From positions 1 to 6,996 of the forward strand of contig JAGWYC010000106.1 of assembly GCA_018969565.1 (NCBI GenBank): a DNA stretch of 6,996 nt. The letters are read 5' to 3'. The stretch comes from Bacteroidota bacterium. Lineage in GTDB: Bacteria; Bacteroidota; Bacteroidia; NS11-12g; UBA955. Within the stretch, counting starts at the first letter, position 1. Each line of letters starts with the position of its first letter. Positions 1-6,991 of the stretch are shown one piece after another. A program made the position numbers and the translations under genes. Below the pieces are notes generated by a model that did no database searches, had not been told where the DNA came from, and saw only the letters and a program-made list of their open reading frames with translations.

Positions 1-1296
1 GCTGCCGGAAGCGGGCAACTCGACAGCAGCGAATACACACTTGCACAGCGCATCCGCGACTCAAAAACAGGCATTGGCAGGGCGCAAATCGGTAAATGGC
101 ACCTGAATAATCCTATGCCACAGGCCAACCTGAAAATGCCCCTCTTCTTCGGTTATGAACATTTCGAAGGCCCATTTATCGGTCAATTGCCCAGCTATAC
201 CAACTGGACCAAGAACACCAACGGGGTGAACAGCACGGTAACAACCTACGCCACTACCGAAGAGGTGAACAACGCCATAAGCTGGCTGCGCACTCAGGGA
301 AGCAAACCGGTATTCCTCTGGCTGGCCTTTAACGCACCCCATTCACCATATCACTTACCACCGGCCGATTTACACAGCTACAGCAGTCTGAGCGGCACGG
401 CACAGGATATCCGCGCACGCCCGAAAGAGTACTTCAAGGCCATGGTTCAGGCTATGGACCACGAAATAGGCCGTCTGTTCGACTCATTGCGCAGCATGAA
501 GCGTCTGGACAGCACGGACATTATCTTCATCGGTGACAACGGCAATACCAAGCAAACAGCGCAAAACACCGATACTTCCAGGGTTAAAGGAACTATTTAC
601 GAATATGGAATTCGGGTGCCGATGATCATTTCCGGTCCTTCGGTACGGAAGCCCGGCAGAAGCTCAGCGGCCATGGTGCATGAAGTAGATCTTTTTGAAA
701 CCATACCTGCCCTGCTCGGTTTGAATAAATCGCTTCCTGCCGGAGTCATCAGCGATGGCCGTAGCCTGATGCCCATCATCAACAACGCCGGAGATTCCGT
801 GCGGCCCTGGGTATTCAGTGAGGTTTTTCAGATACCGGCGAGCAAAGACGACGGCAAGTGTATCAAGACACGCAACTACAAACTGATGCGCTTCGACGAC
901 GGACATGAAGAGTTTTACCTGTTGTCGAAGGACCCCAATGAGCGCGACAACCTTCTTTCAAAAACACTGGATGCCACAGCCTCGCAGCAGTATCAGTATC
1001 TGTGCCGCGAACTGGAAACCCTGACCGGTGGGGCAACCAAATGCCAAAGCACCGGCCTTCAGGATGCCTCCGTACCGGGCTCCCTGCTGGTCTATCCCAA
1101 TCCGGCGGGGAGACAGCTTTTTGTGAGCGGTTTAGCACCGGGAACCCTGCTGCGCATCAGCGATCTGAACGGACGTGAACTGCTGCGTGGCAGCGCTGAT
1201 GGCCCTTTGTTGCTGCAAGGACTGGCGCCGGGAATTTACCTGCTTCAGGCAGGCGACAAGGTGCTGCGCGTGCAGGTAGCGGGGTGCGCGGATTAA
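1..1296 (+). CDS. Secreted S1-family sulfatase with C-terminal T9SS sorting domain (5'-truncated by the window edge)
   Basis: The frame is open from base 1 and encodes 431 visible residues, so the start and the formylglycine motif (C/S-x-P-x-R) lie upstream of the window; the ATG at 115 is internal. Conserved sulfatase elements appear in the expected order: IGKWHL (88-105, the second sulfatase signature, with Lys and His that contact sulfate), APHSP (334-348, active-site His), GDNGN (532-546, metal-binding Asp and Asn), and KGTIYEYGIRVP (586-621, active-site Lys). The usual C-terminal subdomain follows, with RNYKLMRF and the DPNERDNLL stretch (about 871-957). From about 1081 to 1284 comes a type A T9SS sorting domain (VYPNPAG, ISDLNGREL, LAPGIYLL, then a short basic strand), which predicts export across the outer membrane and release or surface attachment. 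The family hydrolyses sulfate esters, often on polysaccharides; the substrate cannot be told. The IYEYG stretch has Tyr where Gly is common. Confidence 0.93.
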   Translation, partial: AAGSGQLDSSEYTLAQRIRDSKTGIGRAQIGKWHLNNPMPQANLKMPLFFGYEHFEGPFIGQLPSYTNWTKNTNGVNSTVTTYATTEEVNNAISWLRTQGSKPVFLWLAFNAPHSPYHLPPADLHSYSSLSGTAQDIRARPKEYFKAMVQAMDHEIGRLFDSLRSMKRLDSTDIIFIGDNGNTKQTAQNTDTSRVKGTIYEYGIRVPMIISGPSVRKPGRSSAAMVHEVDLFETIPALLGLNKSLPAGVISDGRSLMPIINNAGDSVRPWVFSEVFQIPASKDDGKCIKTRNYKLMRFDDGHEEFYLLSKDPNERDNLLSKTLDATASQQYQYLCRELETLTGGATKCQSTGLQDASVPGSLLVYPNPAGRQLFVSGLAPGTLLRISDLNGRELLRGSADGPLLLQGLAPGIYLLQAGDKVLRVQVAGCAD

Positions 1297-1372
1297 AGTT
1301 GCTGTAAATCATTGCACTGTCGGCTGAAACGACATCATCCGGAACTCCTGATTTTCTTCGATTGGCGCAACA

Positions 1373-4162
1373 TCAATGCGCTTCCAGCCAGTTGCTGCCG
1401 TGTCCGGATTCAACCAGCACGGGCACTTTCAACGGAAGGGCTTCTTCCATGTGCTTCAGGATGCGGGGTGTAACGCGTTCCAGTTCTCCTTTGGGCACAT
1501 CAAACAGCAATTCGTCATGTACCTGCAGGATCATGCGGGTCTGGAAGCCTTCTTCTTTCAGCATTTTATGGATGCCAATCATGGCGAGCTTGATCATATC
1601 CGCCGCGGAACCCTGAATCGGCGCATTGATGGCGTTGCGTTCGGCGAATCCCCGCACGGTCATGTTCCGGCTGTTGATGTCGCGTATGTAGCGTCTGCGC
1701 CCCAACAGTGTTTCTACATATTCGTGGCTGCGCGCAAAATCCATGGTTTCATCCATGTAACGTCTGATGCCCGGAAACTCACGGAAGTAGTTGTCTATCA
1801 AATCCTTAGCGTCTTTCCTGGGAATCCCGATGCGCTGGCTCAGGCCGAAGGCGCTGATGCCGTAAATGATGCCGAAGTTCACCGTCTTCGCCTGACGACG
1901 CATTTCCTTGTCCACCTGTTCCAGCGGCACGCCGAACACTTTCGCAGCCGTGGCCGTATGGATGTCCACGCCTTGCCTGAAGGCATCCATCATGGCTTCA
2001 TCGCCGCTCATGCTGGCAATCACGCGTAGCTCAATCTGGGAGTAGTCGCAACTGAGCAGGGTATGGTGTTCATCGCGGGGTATGAACGCCTTGCGCACTT
2101 CCTTGCCCAGGTCGGTGCGGATGGGAATATTCTGTAAATTCGGGTTGTTGCTGCTCAGACGTCCGGTTGCAGCTACTGCCTGATTGAAGCTGGTATGCAC
2201 CCTGCCGGTCCGGGAATTGACCATCGTGGGAAGTGCGTCCACGTAGGTGCTCTTCAGCTTCTGCAACTGACGGTAGTCGAGGATTTTCTGCACGATGGGA
2301 TGCGCTGAAGCCAGTCCCAGCAGCGTTTCTTCATCAGTCTGGTATTGTCCGGTCTTGGTGGTCTTGGCCTTGTCGCTCAGCTTCAGCTTGTCGAAGAGCA
2401 CTTCACCTACTTGCCGCGGACTGCCAATGTTGAAGCGCACTTCAGCCAGGGAATAGATTTCCTGCTCGATATTTTTAGCATCTGCCTCCAGTTGACGGCT
2501 GTATTCATTCAGGAAGTTCGTGTCCACGCGGATGCCCTCCTGTTCCATATCGGCCAGCACCCGGATGAGCGGCACTTCTACGTCCCGAAACACCTGTTCC
2601 ACCTTCCCTTCCTTCAGGTCCTTGTTCAGAACCCCGTGCAGTTGCAGGGTGATGTCGGCATCTTCCACGGCATATTCTTTCACCTTTTCCACCGGCACAT
2701 CGGCCATGCTGAGCTGGTTCTTGCCCTTCTTTCCGATCAGCGTTTCAATGCTCACCGGACGATAGTGCAGGTAGTGCTCGGCCAATATGTCCATGTTATG
2801 CCGCTTGTCGGGTTCTACCAGGTAATGCGCCAGCATGGTGTCGAACAAGGGGCCCTGTACATCGATGTTGTAGCGCCGCAGGATGAGGATATCGTATTTC
2901 AGGTTCTGCCCGATTTTCAGCGCAGGACCTTCCAGTGCCGCCTTGAACAGGTGCAGCACGCGGCGGGTTTCGTCGGCATCCTTTCCGAAGGGAATATACC
3001 AGCCTTTGTGCGCCTCCATGCTGAAGGCCAGGCCTACAATGTCAGCGCTGTGGGCATCCAGGCCGGTTGTTTCCGTATCGAAGCAGAACTGTTCCGCTTG
3101 TTCCAGGCGGGCAGCCAGCGCTTTGCAGGCATCGTCGCCGGAGCAGAGTTCATAGTGGTGTTCTGTGTCTTCAATATTGTGCAACTCAGCAGGCGGGTCA
3201 GCTTCTTCGGCAGGGGTAATGCTTGCTGCGGAAGGCCCTGCGGGCGCATCGAAGAGGGAGGTTTGAAGGGAAGCCGGCTCTCGCACTTCTTCACCGCCAA
3301 ACACCTTTTTCGTCAGCGTGCGGAACTCCAGTTCTTCAAATACTTCCTTCAACTCCGGGCGCACCGGGTCCACGGTAATGTCAAAATCTTCCAGTTTCAC
3401 CGGCACCTGTGTATCAATGGTGGCCAGGCGGCGACTCAGGAAGGCCAGTTCCCGGTGCTGTTCAAACTTTTCCTTGAGCTTGCCCTGAAGCTGGTCAATA
3501 TGGGCGTAGATGCCCTCGATGTCGCCGTATTGGGCCAGCAACTTCTGCGCGGTTTTCTCACCCACGCCGGGGATGCCGGGGATATTATCCACCTTATCAC
3601 CCATCAGTCCGAGCATTTCAATCACCTGTTCCACCCGGGCAATATCCCAGCGCTTACACACTTCTGCGGGACCCATGATTTCGAACTCATTGCCCATGCG
3701 CGCGGGTTTAAAGATGAACACCTGGTCGCGCACCAGTTGCCCGAAGTCCTTGTCAGGGGTCATCATATACACCTCAAAACCCTGATCGGCGGCCTGCCAG
3801 GCCAGCGTACCGATGATGTCATCGGCCTCAAAGCCATCTTTGGTGATGATGGGTATTCCGAATCCTTCAATGATGCGGAAGATATAGGGAATACTGGCCG
3901 CCAGGTCTTCCGGCATGGCTTCGCGGTGTGCCTTGTAATGTTCGTATTCGATGTGGCGGGCTGTGGGCGCATCCGTATCAAATACTACCGCCAGATGGGT
4001 AGGTTTCTGCTTATTCAGCACATCCAGCAGCGTATTGGTGAACCCAAACATGGCGCTGGCGTTGATGCCGGTGCTGGTGATGCGCGGGTTCTGGCTGAAG
4101 GCAAAAAAAGCGCGGTAAATCAGCGCCATGCCATCCAGCAGGAATAGTTTCTTGTCAGACAT
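1373..4162 (-). CDS. polA: DNA polymerase I with 5'-3' and 3'-5' exonuclease domains
   Basis: This 929-residue protein has the full three-domain layout of PolA. The N-terminal 5'-3' exonuclease (about 1-290) shows LLDGMALIYRAFFA, YKAHREAMPEDL, FEADDIIG, TPDKDFGQLV and GDKVDNIPGIPGVGEKTA (from 188). An acidic, Ala/Pro-rich linker (about 290-335) follows. The proofreading domain keeps all three exo motifs: FDTET (361), NLKYD (420) and YAVEDAD (497), so it is probably active, unlike in Taq-type enzymes. The polymerase domain has TGRLSSNNPNLQNIP (about 666), motif A DYSQIELR (706), motif B RRQAKTVNFGIIYG (755) and motif C QVHDE (880). It would fill gaps and replace RNA primers on the chromosome. 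The open frame extends 13 codons upstream to 4201, but MSDKKLFLLDG aligns with the family N-terminus and a promoter box ends only 11 nt before this ATG, so 4162 is chosen. It lies 50 bp downstream of the small acidic gene and converges on the sulfatase. Confidence 0.98.
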   Translation of the reverse strand: MSDKKLFLLDGMALIYRAFFAFSQNPRITSTGINASAMFGFTNTLLDVLNKQKPTHLAVVFDTDAPTARHIEYEHYKAHREAMPEDLAASIPYIFRIIEGFGIPIITKDGFEADDIIGTLAWQAADQGFEVYMMTPDKDFGQLVRDQVFIFKPARMGNEFEIMGPAEVCKRWDIARVEQVIEMLGLMGDKVDNIPGIPGVGEKTAQKLLAQYGDIEGIYAHIDQLQGKLKEKFEQHRELAFLSRRLATIDTQVPVKLEDFDITVDPVRPELKEVFEELEFRTLTKKVFGGEEVREPASLQTSLFDAPAGPSAASITPAEEADPPAELHNIEDTEHHYELCSGDDACKALAARLEQAEQFCFDTETTGLDAHSADIVGLAFSMEAHKGWYIPFGKDADETRRVLHLFKAALEGPALKIGQNLKYDILILRRYNIDVQGPLFDTMLAHYLVEPDKRHNMDILAEHYLHYRPVSIETLIGKKGKNQLSMADVPVEKVKEYAVEDADITLQLHGVLNKDLKEGKVEQVFRDVEVPLIRVLADMEQEGIRVDTNFLNEYSRQLEADAKNIEQEIYSLAEVRFNIGSPRQVGEVLFDKLKLSDKAKTTKTGQYQTDEETLLGLASAHPIVQKILDYRQLQKLKSTYVDALPTMVNSRTGRVHTSFNQAVAATGRLSSNNPNLQNIPIRTDLGKEVRKAFIPRDEHHTLLSCDYSQIELRVIASMSGDEAMMDAFRQGVDIHTATAAKVFGVPLEQVDKEMRRQAKTVNFGIIYGISAFGLSQRIGIPRKDAKDLIDNYFREFPGIRRYMDETMDFARSHEYVETLLGRRRYIRDINSRNMTVRGFAERNAINAPIQGSAADMIKLAMIGIHKMLKEEGFQTRMILQVHDELLFDVPKGELERVTPRILKHMEEALPLKVPVLVESGHGSNWLEAH

Positions 4163-4173
4163 GATTGGAGGGG

Positions 4174-4201
4174 TAAAGATAAGCCCCGGGCAGGCAAACA
4201 A
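4174..4201 (-). promoter_or_regulatory. Bacteroidota-type promoter candidate for polA
   Basis: On the minus strand, TATCTTTA (4181 to 4174) matches seven of eight positions of the Bacteroidota -7 box TAnnTTTG. A TTG (4201 to 4199) stands 17 nt upstream, within the 17-23 nt spacing known for Flavobacterium promoters. Only 11 nt separate the box from the polA ATG, so transcripts would have a very short leader of a few bases. This would let polA be expressed independently of the small gene upstream. Motif match only; no experimental support. Confidence 0.5.
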
Positions 4202-4212
4202 TATGGCCCCGA

Positions 4213-4542
4213 CTACCAGTATTCTTCAGGATGCTGCTGCTTGAAGCGGCGCATCATCGCGATGAAATCGCTGAAAGTTGGCATCTCTGCGGCTTCCGAC
4301 TCCAGACTTTCCAGCGATTCTACCTCGTGGTAGTCGTCTTCTTCTTCCCTTACCACAGAATCCAGCGCCGGCAACCCTACCCTGTTGGGAATAAAAAACA
4401 CCTCGCCAATCAGCAGCGGTTCCAGCATGCTCATGGCCTGCTTCACGCCCAACTGCTCCGGATTGCCAAAATCGAAGCTGCCATAAGTCAGTTGATCGGC
4501 ATCATCGCGGTACAGATAATGAAGTCGGAGTATGGGCATCAT
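4213..4542 (-). CDS. Small acidic hypothetical protein upstream of polA
   Basis: The gene encodes 109 residues that I do not recognise as a known family. The N-terminal part (about 1-62) looks like a compact fold with hydrophobic strands (MPILRLHYLY, EPLLIGEVFFIP). A strongly acidic stretch (about 66-88: EEEDDYHEVESLESLESE) follows, then a more basic C-terminal helix-like segment (FIAMMRRFKQQHPEEYW). There is no signal peptide, membrane segment or cysteine, so a cytoplasmic protein is expected. The start is a tandem ATGATG: 4542 gives 109 residues and 4539 gives 108. The upstream bases align with those before the polA ATG in a way that favours 4539. It lies 50 bp before polA on the same strand and just after the terminator of the preceding operon, so it is probably the first gene of its own unit and may be partly co-transcribed with polA. 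A real gene is likely because it fills the gap cleanly and has its own leader. Confidence 0.75.
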   Translation of the reverse strand: MMPILRLHYLYRDDADQLTYGSFDFGNPEQLGVKQAMSMLEPLLIGEVFFIPNRVGLPALDSVVREEEDDYHEVESLESLESEAAEMPTFSDFIAMMRRFKQQHPEEYW

Positions 4543-4557
4543 TGGAGGGGCAAGTTA
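4543..4557 (-). promoter_or_regulatory. Leader with possible -7 box before the small acidic gene
   Basis: On the minus strand, TAACTTGC (4557 to 4550) loosely resembles the Bacteroidota TAnnTTTG box and sits directly before CCCCTCCAAT and the ATGATG start. The same ten bases precede the polA start codon, which suggests a shared arrangement of -7 box, short leader and ATG. No good TTG element lies 17-23 nt upstream, so the promoter reading is weak. Confidence 0.3.
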
Positions 4558-4583
4558 GTCAGAATCAGGTTGTGCGCCTGAAG

Positions 4584-4623
4584 GAACAACAAAAGGCCAT
4601 CCCGTAATGCTACAGGACGGCCT
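4584..4623 (-). terminator. Intrinsic terminator downstream of the RnfD-like/DUF2330 operon
   Basis: Read on the minus strand, the arms at 4623-4611 and 4606-4594 (AGGCCGTCCTGTA and TACGGGATGGCCT) form a 13-bp stem with a 4-nt loop (GCAT), followed by TTTGTTGTT. Two of the pairs are G-U wobbles in minus-strand RNA. In plus-strand RNA they would be A-C mismatches, so the structure is tuned to leftward transcription. It begins 18 bp beyond the stop of the DUF2330 gene and ends before the small acidic gene, where it should insulate the two units. A T-rich run on the plus side (GTTTTTTGTT) could give weak bidirectional activity, but no plus-strand gene reads into it. Confidence 0.85.
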
Positions 4624-4641
4624 GTGTTTTTTGTTATTTGC

Positions 4642-6108
4642 TTAGGAATGGATACGTTGCCTGCGCATGGTTGGCAACACGAGGAGCAGGGCCGTGGCAA
4701 GGATTCCTGCGAACAGGAACCATAAGGGGCCTTGTCCTCCGGCAGGCGGATCCTGACGATTGTCAAAGCGGATGGGCAGCATGCCTTTCTGCTCGCCCTC
4801 GCGGATGCCGGGATCCATGCCGTCCTGTTCGTATTGTTTGTACAGGCTGATGTCCCAGCCGGTGAGGGCGCCCAGTTCCATCAGTTCCATGCGGCGACGG
4901 TTGGGCAGGCCGCTCAGGTACTTCCGGGCTTCCGGACAGCTCATGTCGCCGCCGGCAGGCCAGTTGATCACATATCGCGCCTGATAAGATTCGCGGTTGG
5001 AAGTGGTGGTGAACATCAGATCCTGCGGGAACTGCGCCCTGCCGTAGCGCACGTGCATGCGGGTGAAGAAGGCGCCGTTGCCGCCCTGAGGATTGTTCAT
5101 ATCCAGCCAGTTCACCCCGGCGCTGATCAGGTCGTTGTACTGCGGGGGATTGCCCACACATGGATCACACTTGATGCCCCAGTTCGGAGTTACATCCCAG
5201 GCGTATTCCGTGAATACAGCATTGCGTCCTTCGTTGGCATGCTGCCGGGCAAACAGGTCGGTATAGAAGCGGTCGAAATGTGTTTTAATGAAGGTGGGCA
5301 CGGTTCTTCCGGTAACCATGCGCAGGTTGCGGTAGTTGGTGGTTTCCACGGCGCCGCTGCGGGTGATGGCGTAGATGATCAGATCCTGCTCGCCCTTGCT
5401 GTTGGCCATGCCCAAACGGATGGGCAGCATGAACTTATCGGTATTCATGCTGATCTGTATGGGCCTGAGGTATTGATAGCCGGTTTGCGCGGCAGCTTCC
5501 AGGTTTACCTTCACCACAAAGAACTTCATGCCGCTGTTGATATAGGGTTGCAGCACTTCGTTGGCCGACTCCGGAATCTTGTAACCGTTCTTAATGAGCC
5601 AAGTCTTCAGGCCATTACTTTCTTCCGCAGAAAGAATCAGGATGTCGTATTCGCCCACAGTATAACTGGCTTCAATATGAACGCCGTAATCCACTTCAGA
5701 TTTATCTTCCAGATTGCTCATGGGTACATTCTTTATGCTTCTCAGGGTGCTTTTGGCAACGGTTACTTCCCTGTAACCGCAGGGTGCCGGGTCGAAGTAT
5801 TCAACCAGGCGCGGCGAAGAGTAGGCGTCGAAACGATCGAACAGGCCGCGGTCCACCACGCGGATATCCTGTTCCTTTAGCACATGCGGAACAGGAACCA
5901 CCATGGCAAAATCGGTGGCGGCGCCTTTAAAGTCGTTACTCATGGTAATGACGGTGCGTTGTCCGTCGCGCACCATGATCACTTCGCTCTTTTCGTTGTA
6001 CAGCGAGGCGCCGGCTTTGGCTACATAAAAGCCGCAGAAGGCTTGGGATTCGCTTGCCCCGAGGGTCGTCAGCAGGGCGGGCAGCAGGAGTTTTTTCAGG
6101 TTGTTCAT
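4642..6108 (-). CDS. DUF2330 protein: exported, CxxC-containing, C-terminally membrane-anchored
   Basis: This 488-residue protein matches the DUF2330 family, whose function is unknown, most clearly in its first third (FCGFYVAKAG, then VITMSNDFKG, DFAMVVPVP, DRFDAYSSPRLVEYFDPAPC). It starts with a signal peptide (basic NNLKK, hydrophobic LLLPALLTTLG, likely cleavage after SQA at residue 23), so the mature protein would begin FCGF. Five cysteines are present: C25, C110, the pair C314/C317 (CDPC) and C391. A single hydrophobic segment (about 461-480) followed by RRQR predicts a C-terminal anchor with the main body outside the cytoplasm. The open frame runs further up to 6165, but the ATG at 6108 is chosen because it begins the signal peptide and overlaps the stop of the RnfD-like gene as ATGA, which implies translational coupling. 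The role is unknown; a partnership with the membrane protein is inferred from the coupling. There is no Shine-Dalgarno sequence before the start. Confidence 0.9.
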   Translation of the reverse strand: MNNLKKLLLPALLTTLGASESQAFCGFYVAKAGASLYNEKSEVIMVRDGQRTVITMSNDFKGAATDFAMVVPVPHVLKEQDIRVVDRGLFDRFDAYSSPRLVEYFDPAPCGYREVTVAKSTLRSIKNVPMSNLEDKSEVDYGVHIEASYTVGEYDILILSAEESNGLKTWLIKNGYKIPESANEVLQPYINSGMKFFVVKVNLEAAAQTGYQYLRPIQISMNTDKFMLPIRLGMANSKGEQDLIIYAITRSGAVETTNYRNLRMVTGRTVPTFIKTHFDRFYTDLFARQHANEGRNAVFTEYAWDVTPNWGIKCDPCVGNPPQYNDLISAGVNWLDMNNPQGGNGAFFTRMHVRYGRAQFPQDLMFTTTSNRESYQARYVINWPAGGDMSCPEARKYLSGLPNRRRMELMELGALTGWDISLYKQYEQDGMDPGIREGEQKGMLPIRFDNRQDPPAGGQGPLWFLFAGILATALLLVLPTMRRQRIHS

Positions 6109-6938
6109 ATAGTCTGTAATTTGGATGTTCTGTCGGGAAGCCATTGAAACCTTTCTGCCTTCCACACCCTGTCAAACAGCGGGGTGCAGAGGCACATGAT
6201 GAAGAGGGCGGGCACGGGGGCGTTCTGTAGGTACATAAAGTTACCCAGCAGAAAGGTGATCAGCGCGGTGAGGGCGGCCCAGAGCATGCGCGCAGCGCGG
6301 CGGTCAGGGGTGGTCATCGGGTCGGTAATCATGAAGAAACTGAACAGCAGCAGGCTGCCGTTGGAGAAGCGGTGGAACAGATAGTCAGCGGGCCAGCCGA
6401 GATAGAAGTAATTGCGGGCTGCTTCCAGCACGAAGAGTACTGCCAGAAAGCTGAAAGCGGTATCCAACCGAGCGGAGCGGAACAGCACCATCAAGCCGGC
6501 TGCGCCGATGAAATAAATCAGCATGGCGCTGCTGCCCCATTGTCCGGGCGAAACCCAGGCTTGTTTCAGCAGTAAAACCCACACCACCAGGGCCAGGTTG
6601 GCGGGATTGAATACATGTTTCCCGCGATAGCGGATCAGAAACTTAGAGGCAATGGCCAGGCTTCCTGCTCCGGCATATACCCAGGGAGAACCTGCCCGCA
6701 GAAGCAGGGTAAGCCCCAGCGCGGTAATCATGGCGCTTTTCAGGGCATCGAGGCTCTTGCCATACAGGCGGCAGAACAGGTATTGGGTGCCCAGGCAGGA
6801 AGCCCAGAGTACCAGCGTTTGAAACCAGTCTCGGTGCCAATCCAGAAAGGCGATACCATAGCTTAGGAACAGCCCCAGGTAGAGCAGTTGGAAGTTGCGC
6901 GGATCCTGTTGGCGCAGGGCGGGTAACACGGTAGCCAT
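6105..6938 (-). CDS. RnfD/NqrB-like polytopic inner-membrane protein
   Basis: This 277-residue protein is mostly hydrophobic, with roughly eight to ten membrane segments (for example about 17-33, 40-57, 69-100, 114-125, 136-154, 159-175, 195-204, 217-234, 240-253). Two stretches recall the NQR2/RnfD family: RGKHVFNPANLALV (about 105-118, compare the FNPA motif) and FSNGSLLLFSFFMITDPMTTP (191-211, compare the segment that ends TDPvTsP). In characterised RnfD and NqrB, flavin is joined covalently to a Thr in an SGAT-like motif of this second region. Here the sequence is SNGS, so a Ser could be the acceptor or the site may be lost. Length is somewhat below that of classical RnfD. The start at 6938 is the only Met before residue 70. 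It overlaps the DUF2330 gene by 4 bp. No other Rnf or Nqr subunit is visible, although the operon could begin beyond the right edge. Function as an electron-transfer membrane subunit is inferred from family resemblance only. Confidence 0.82.
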   Translation of the reverse strand: MATVLPALRQQDPRNFQLLYLGLFLSYGIAFLDWHRDWFQTLVLWASCLGTQYLFCRLYGKSLDALKSAMITALGLTLLLRAGSPWVYAGAGSLAIASKFLIRYRGKHVFNPANLALVVWVLLLKQAWVSPGQWGSSAMLIYFIGAAGLMVLFRSARLDTAFSFLAVLFVLEAARNYFYLGWPADYLFHRFSNGSLLLFSFFMITDPMTTPDRRAARMLWAALTALITFLLGNFMYLQNAPVPALFIMCLCTPLFDRVWKAERFQWLPDRTSKLQTI

Positions 6939-6951
6939 GTTCCTTGATACA

Positions 6952-6991
6952 GGAAGCGGCTTCCGGGTAAATGGTAAACCGGAATTTTTTT
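6952..6991. repeat. Overlapping inverted repeats with a T7 run upstream of the RnfD-like gene
   Basis: Two perfect inverted repeats share bases. GGAAGC-G-GCTTCC spans 6952-6964, and TTCCGG (6961-6966) pairs with CCGGAA (6979-6984) across a 12-nt loop; seven Ts follow on the plus strand (6985-6991). The region begins 14 bp upstream of the RnfD-like start codon. On the minus strand it would be promoter or leader DNA, with the A-tract upstream of the repeats. On the plus strand the second hairpin plus T-run looks like a short terminator. Which role applies, if any, cannot be decided because the window ends at 6996. No clear TAnnTTTG promoter box was found here. Confidence 0.35.

Noticed and set aside
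1318..1334. Small hairpin TGTCG/CGACA between the convergent sulfatase and polA genes
   Set aside because: Only five base pairs with a 7-nt loop and no T-run on either strand, so it is not supported as a terminator. The 76-bp gap at 1297-1372 holds nothing else that I can identify.
2345..4147. A 600-codon open frame on the plus strand, antisense to polA
   Set aside because: Its codons are in exact antiparallel register with those of polA, so it stays open simply because polA lacks TTA, CTA and TCA codons in this stretch. The translation is rich in His, Gln and Phe and shows no recognisable motif, whereas the minus strand encodes every PolA motif.
4182..4193. GC-rich palindrome around CCCGGG between the small acidic gene and polA, as a terminator
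   Set aside because: There is no usable loop and no following T-run on the minus strand, and it falls inside the spacer of the polA promoter candidate.
4163..4201. Upstream extension of polA to the ATG at 4201 (13 extra residues)
   Set aside because: The extra residues (MFACPGLIFTPPI) do not belong to the PolA N-terminus, and the extension would run through the best promoter candidate.
4732..5880. A 382-codon open frame on the plus strand, antisense to the DUF2330 gene
   Set aside because: It has the same register relation as the polA shadow, with codons directly opposite those of the DUF2330 gene. Its translation has no family features and no plausible start context.
6109..6165. Upstream extension of the DUF2330 gene to the ATG at 6165
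   Set aside because: It would put 19 residues, including charged ones, before an otherwise ideal signal peptide and overlap the RnfD-like gene by about 60 bp; the ATGA junction at 6105-6108 is the better start.
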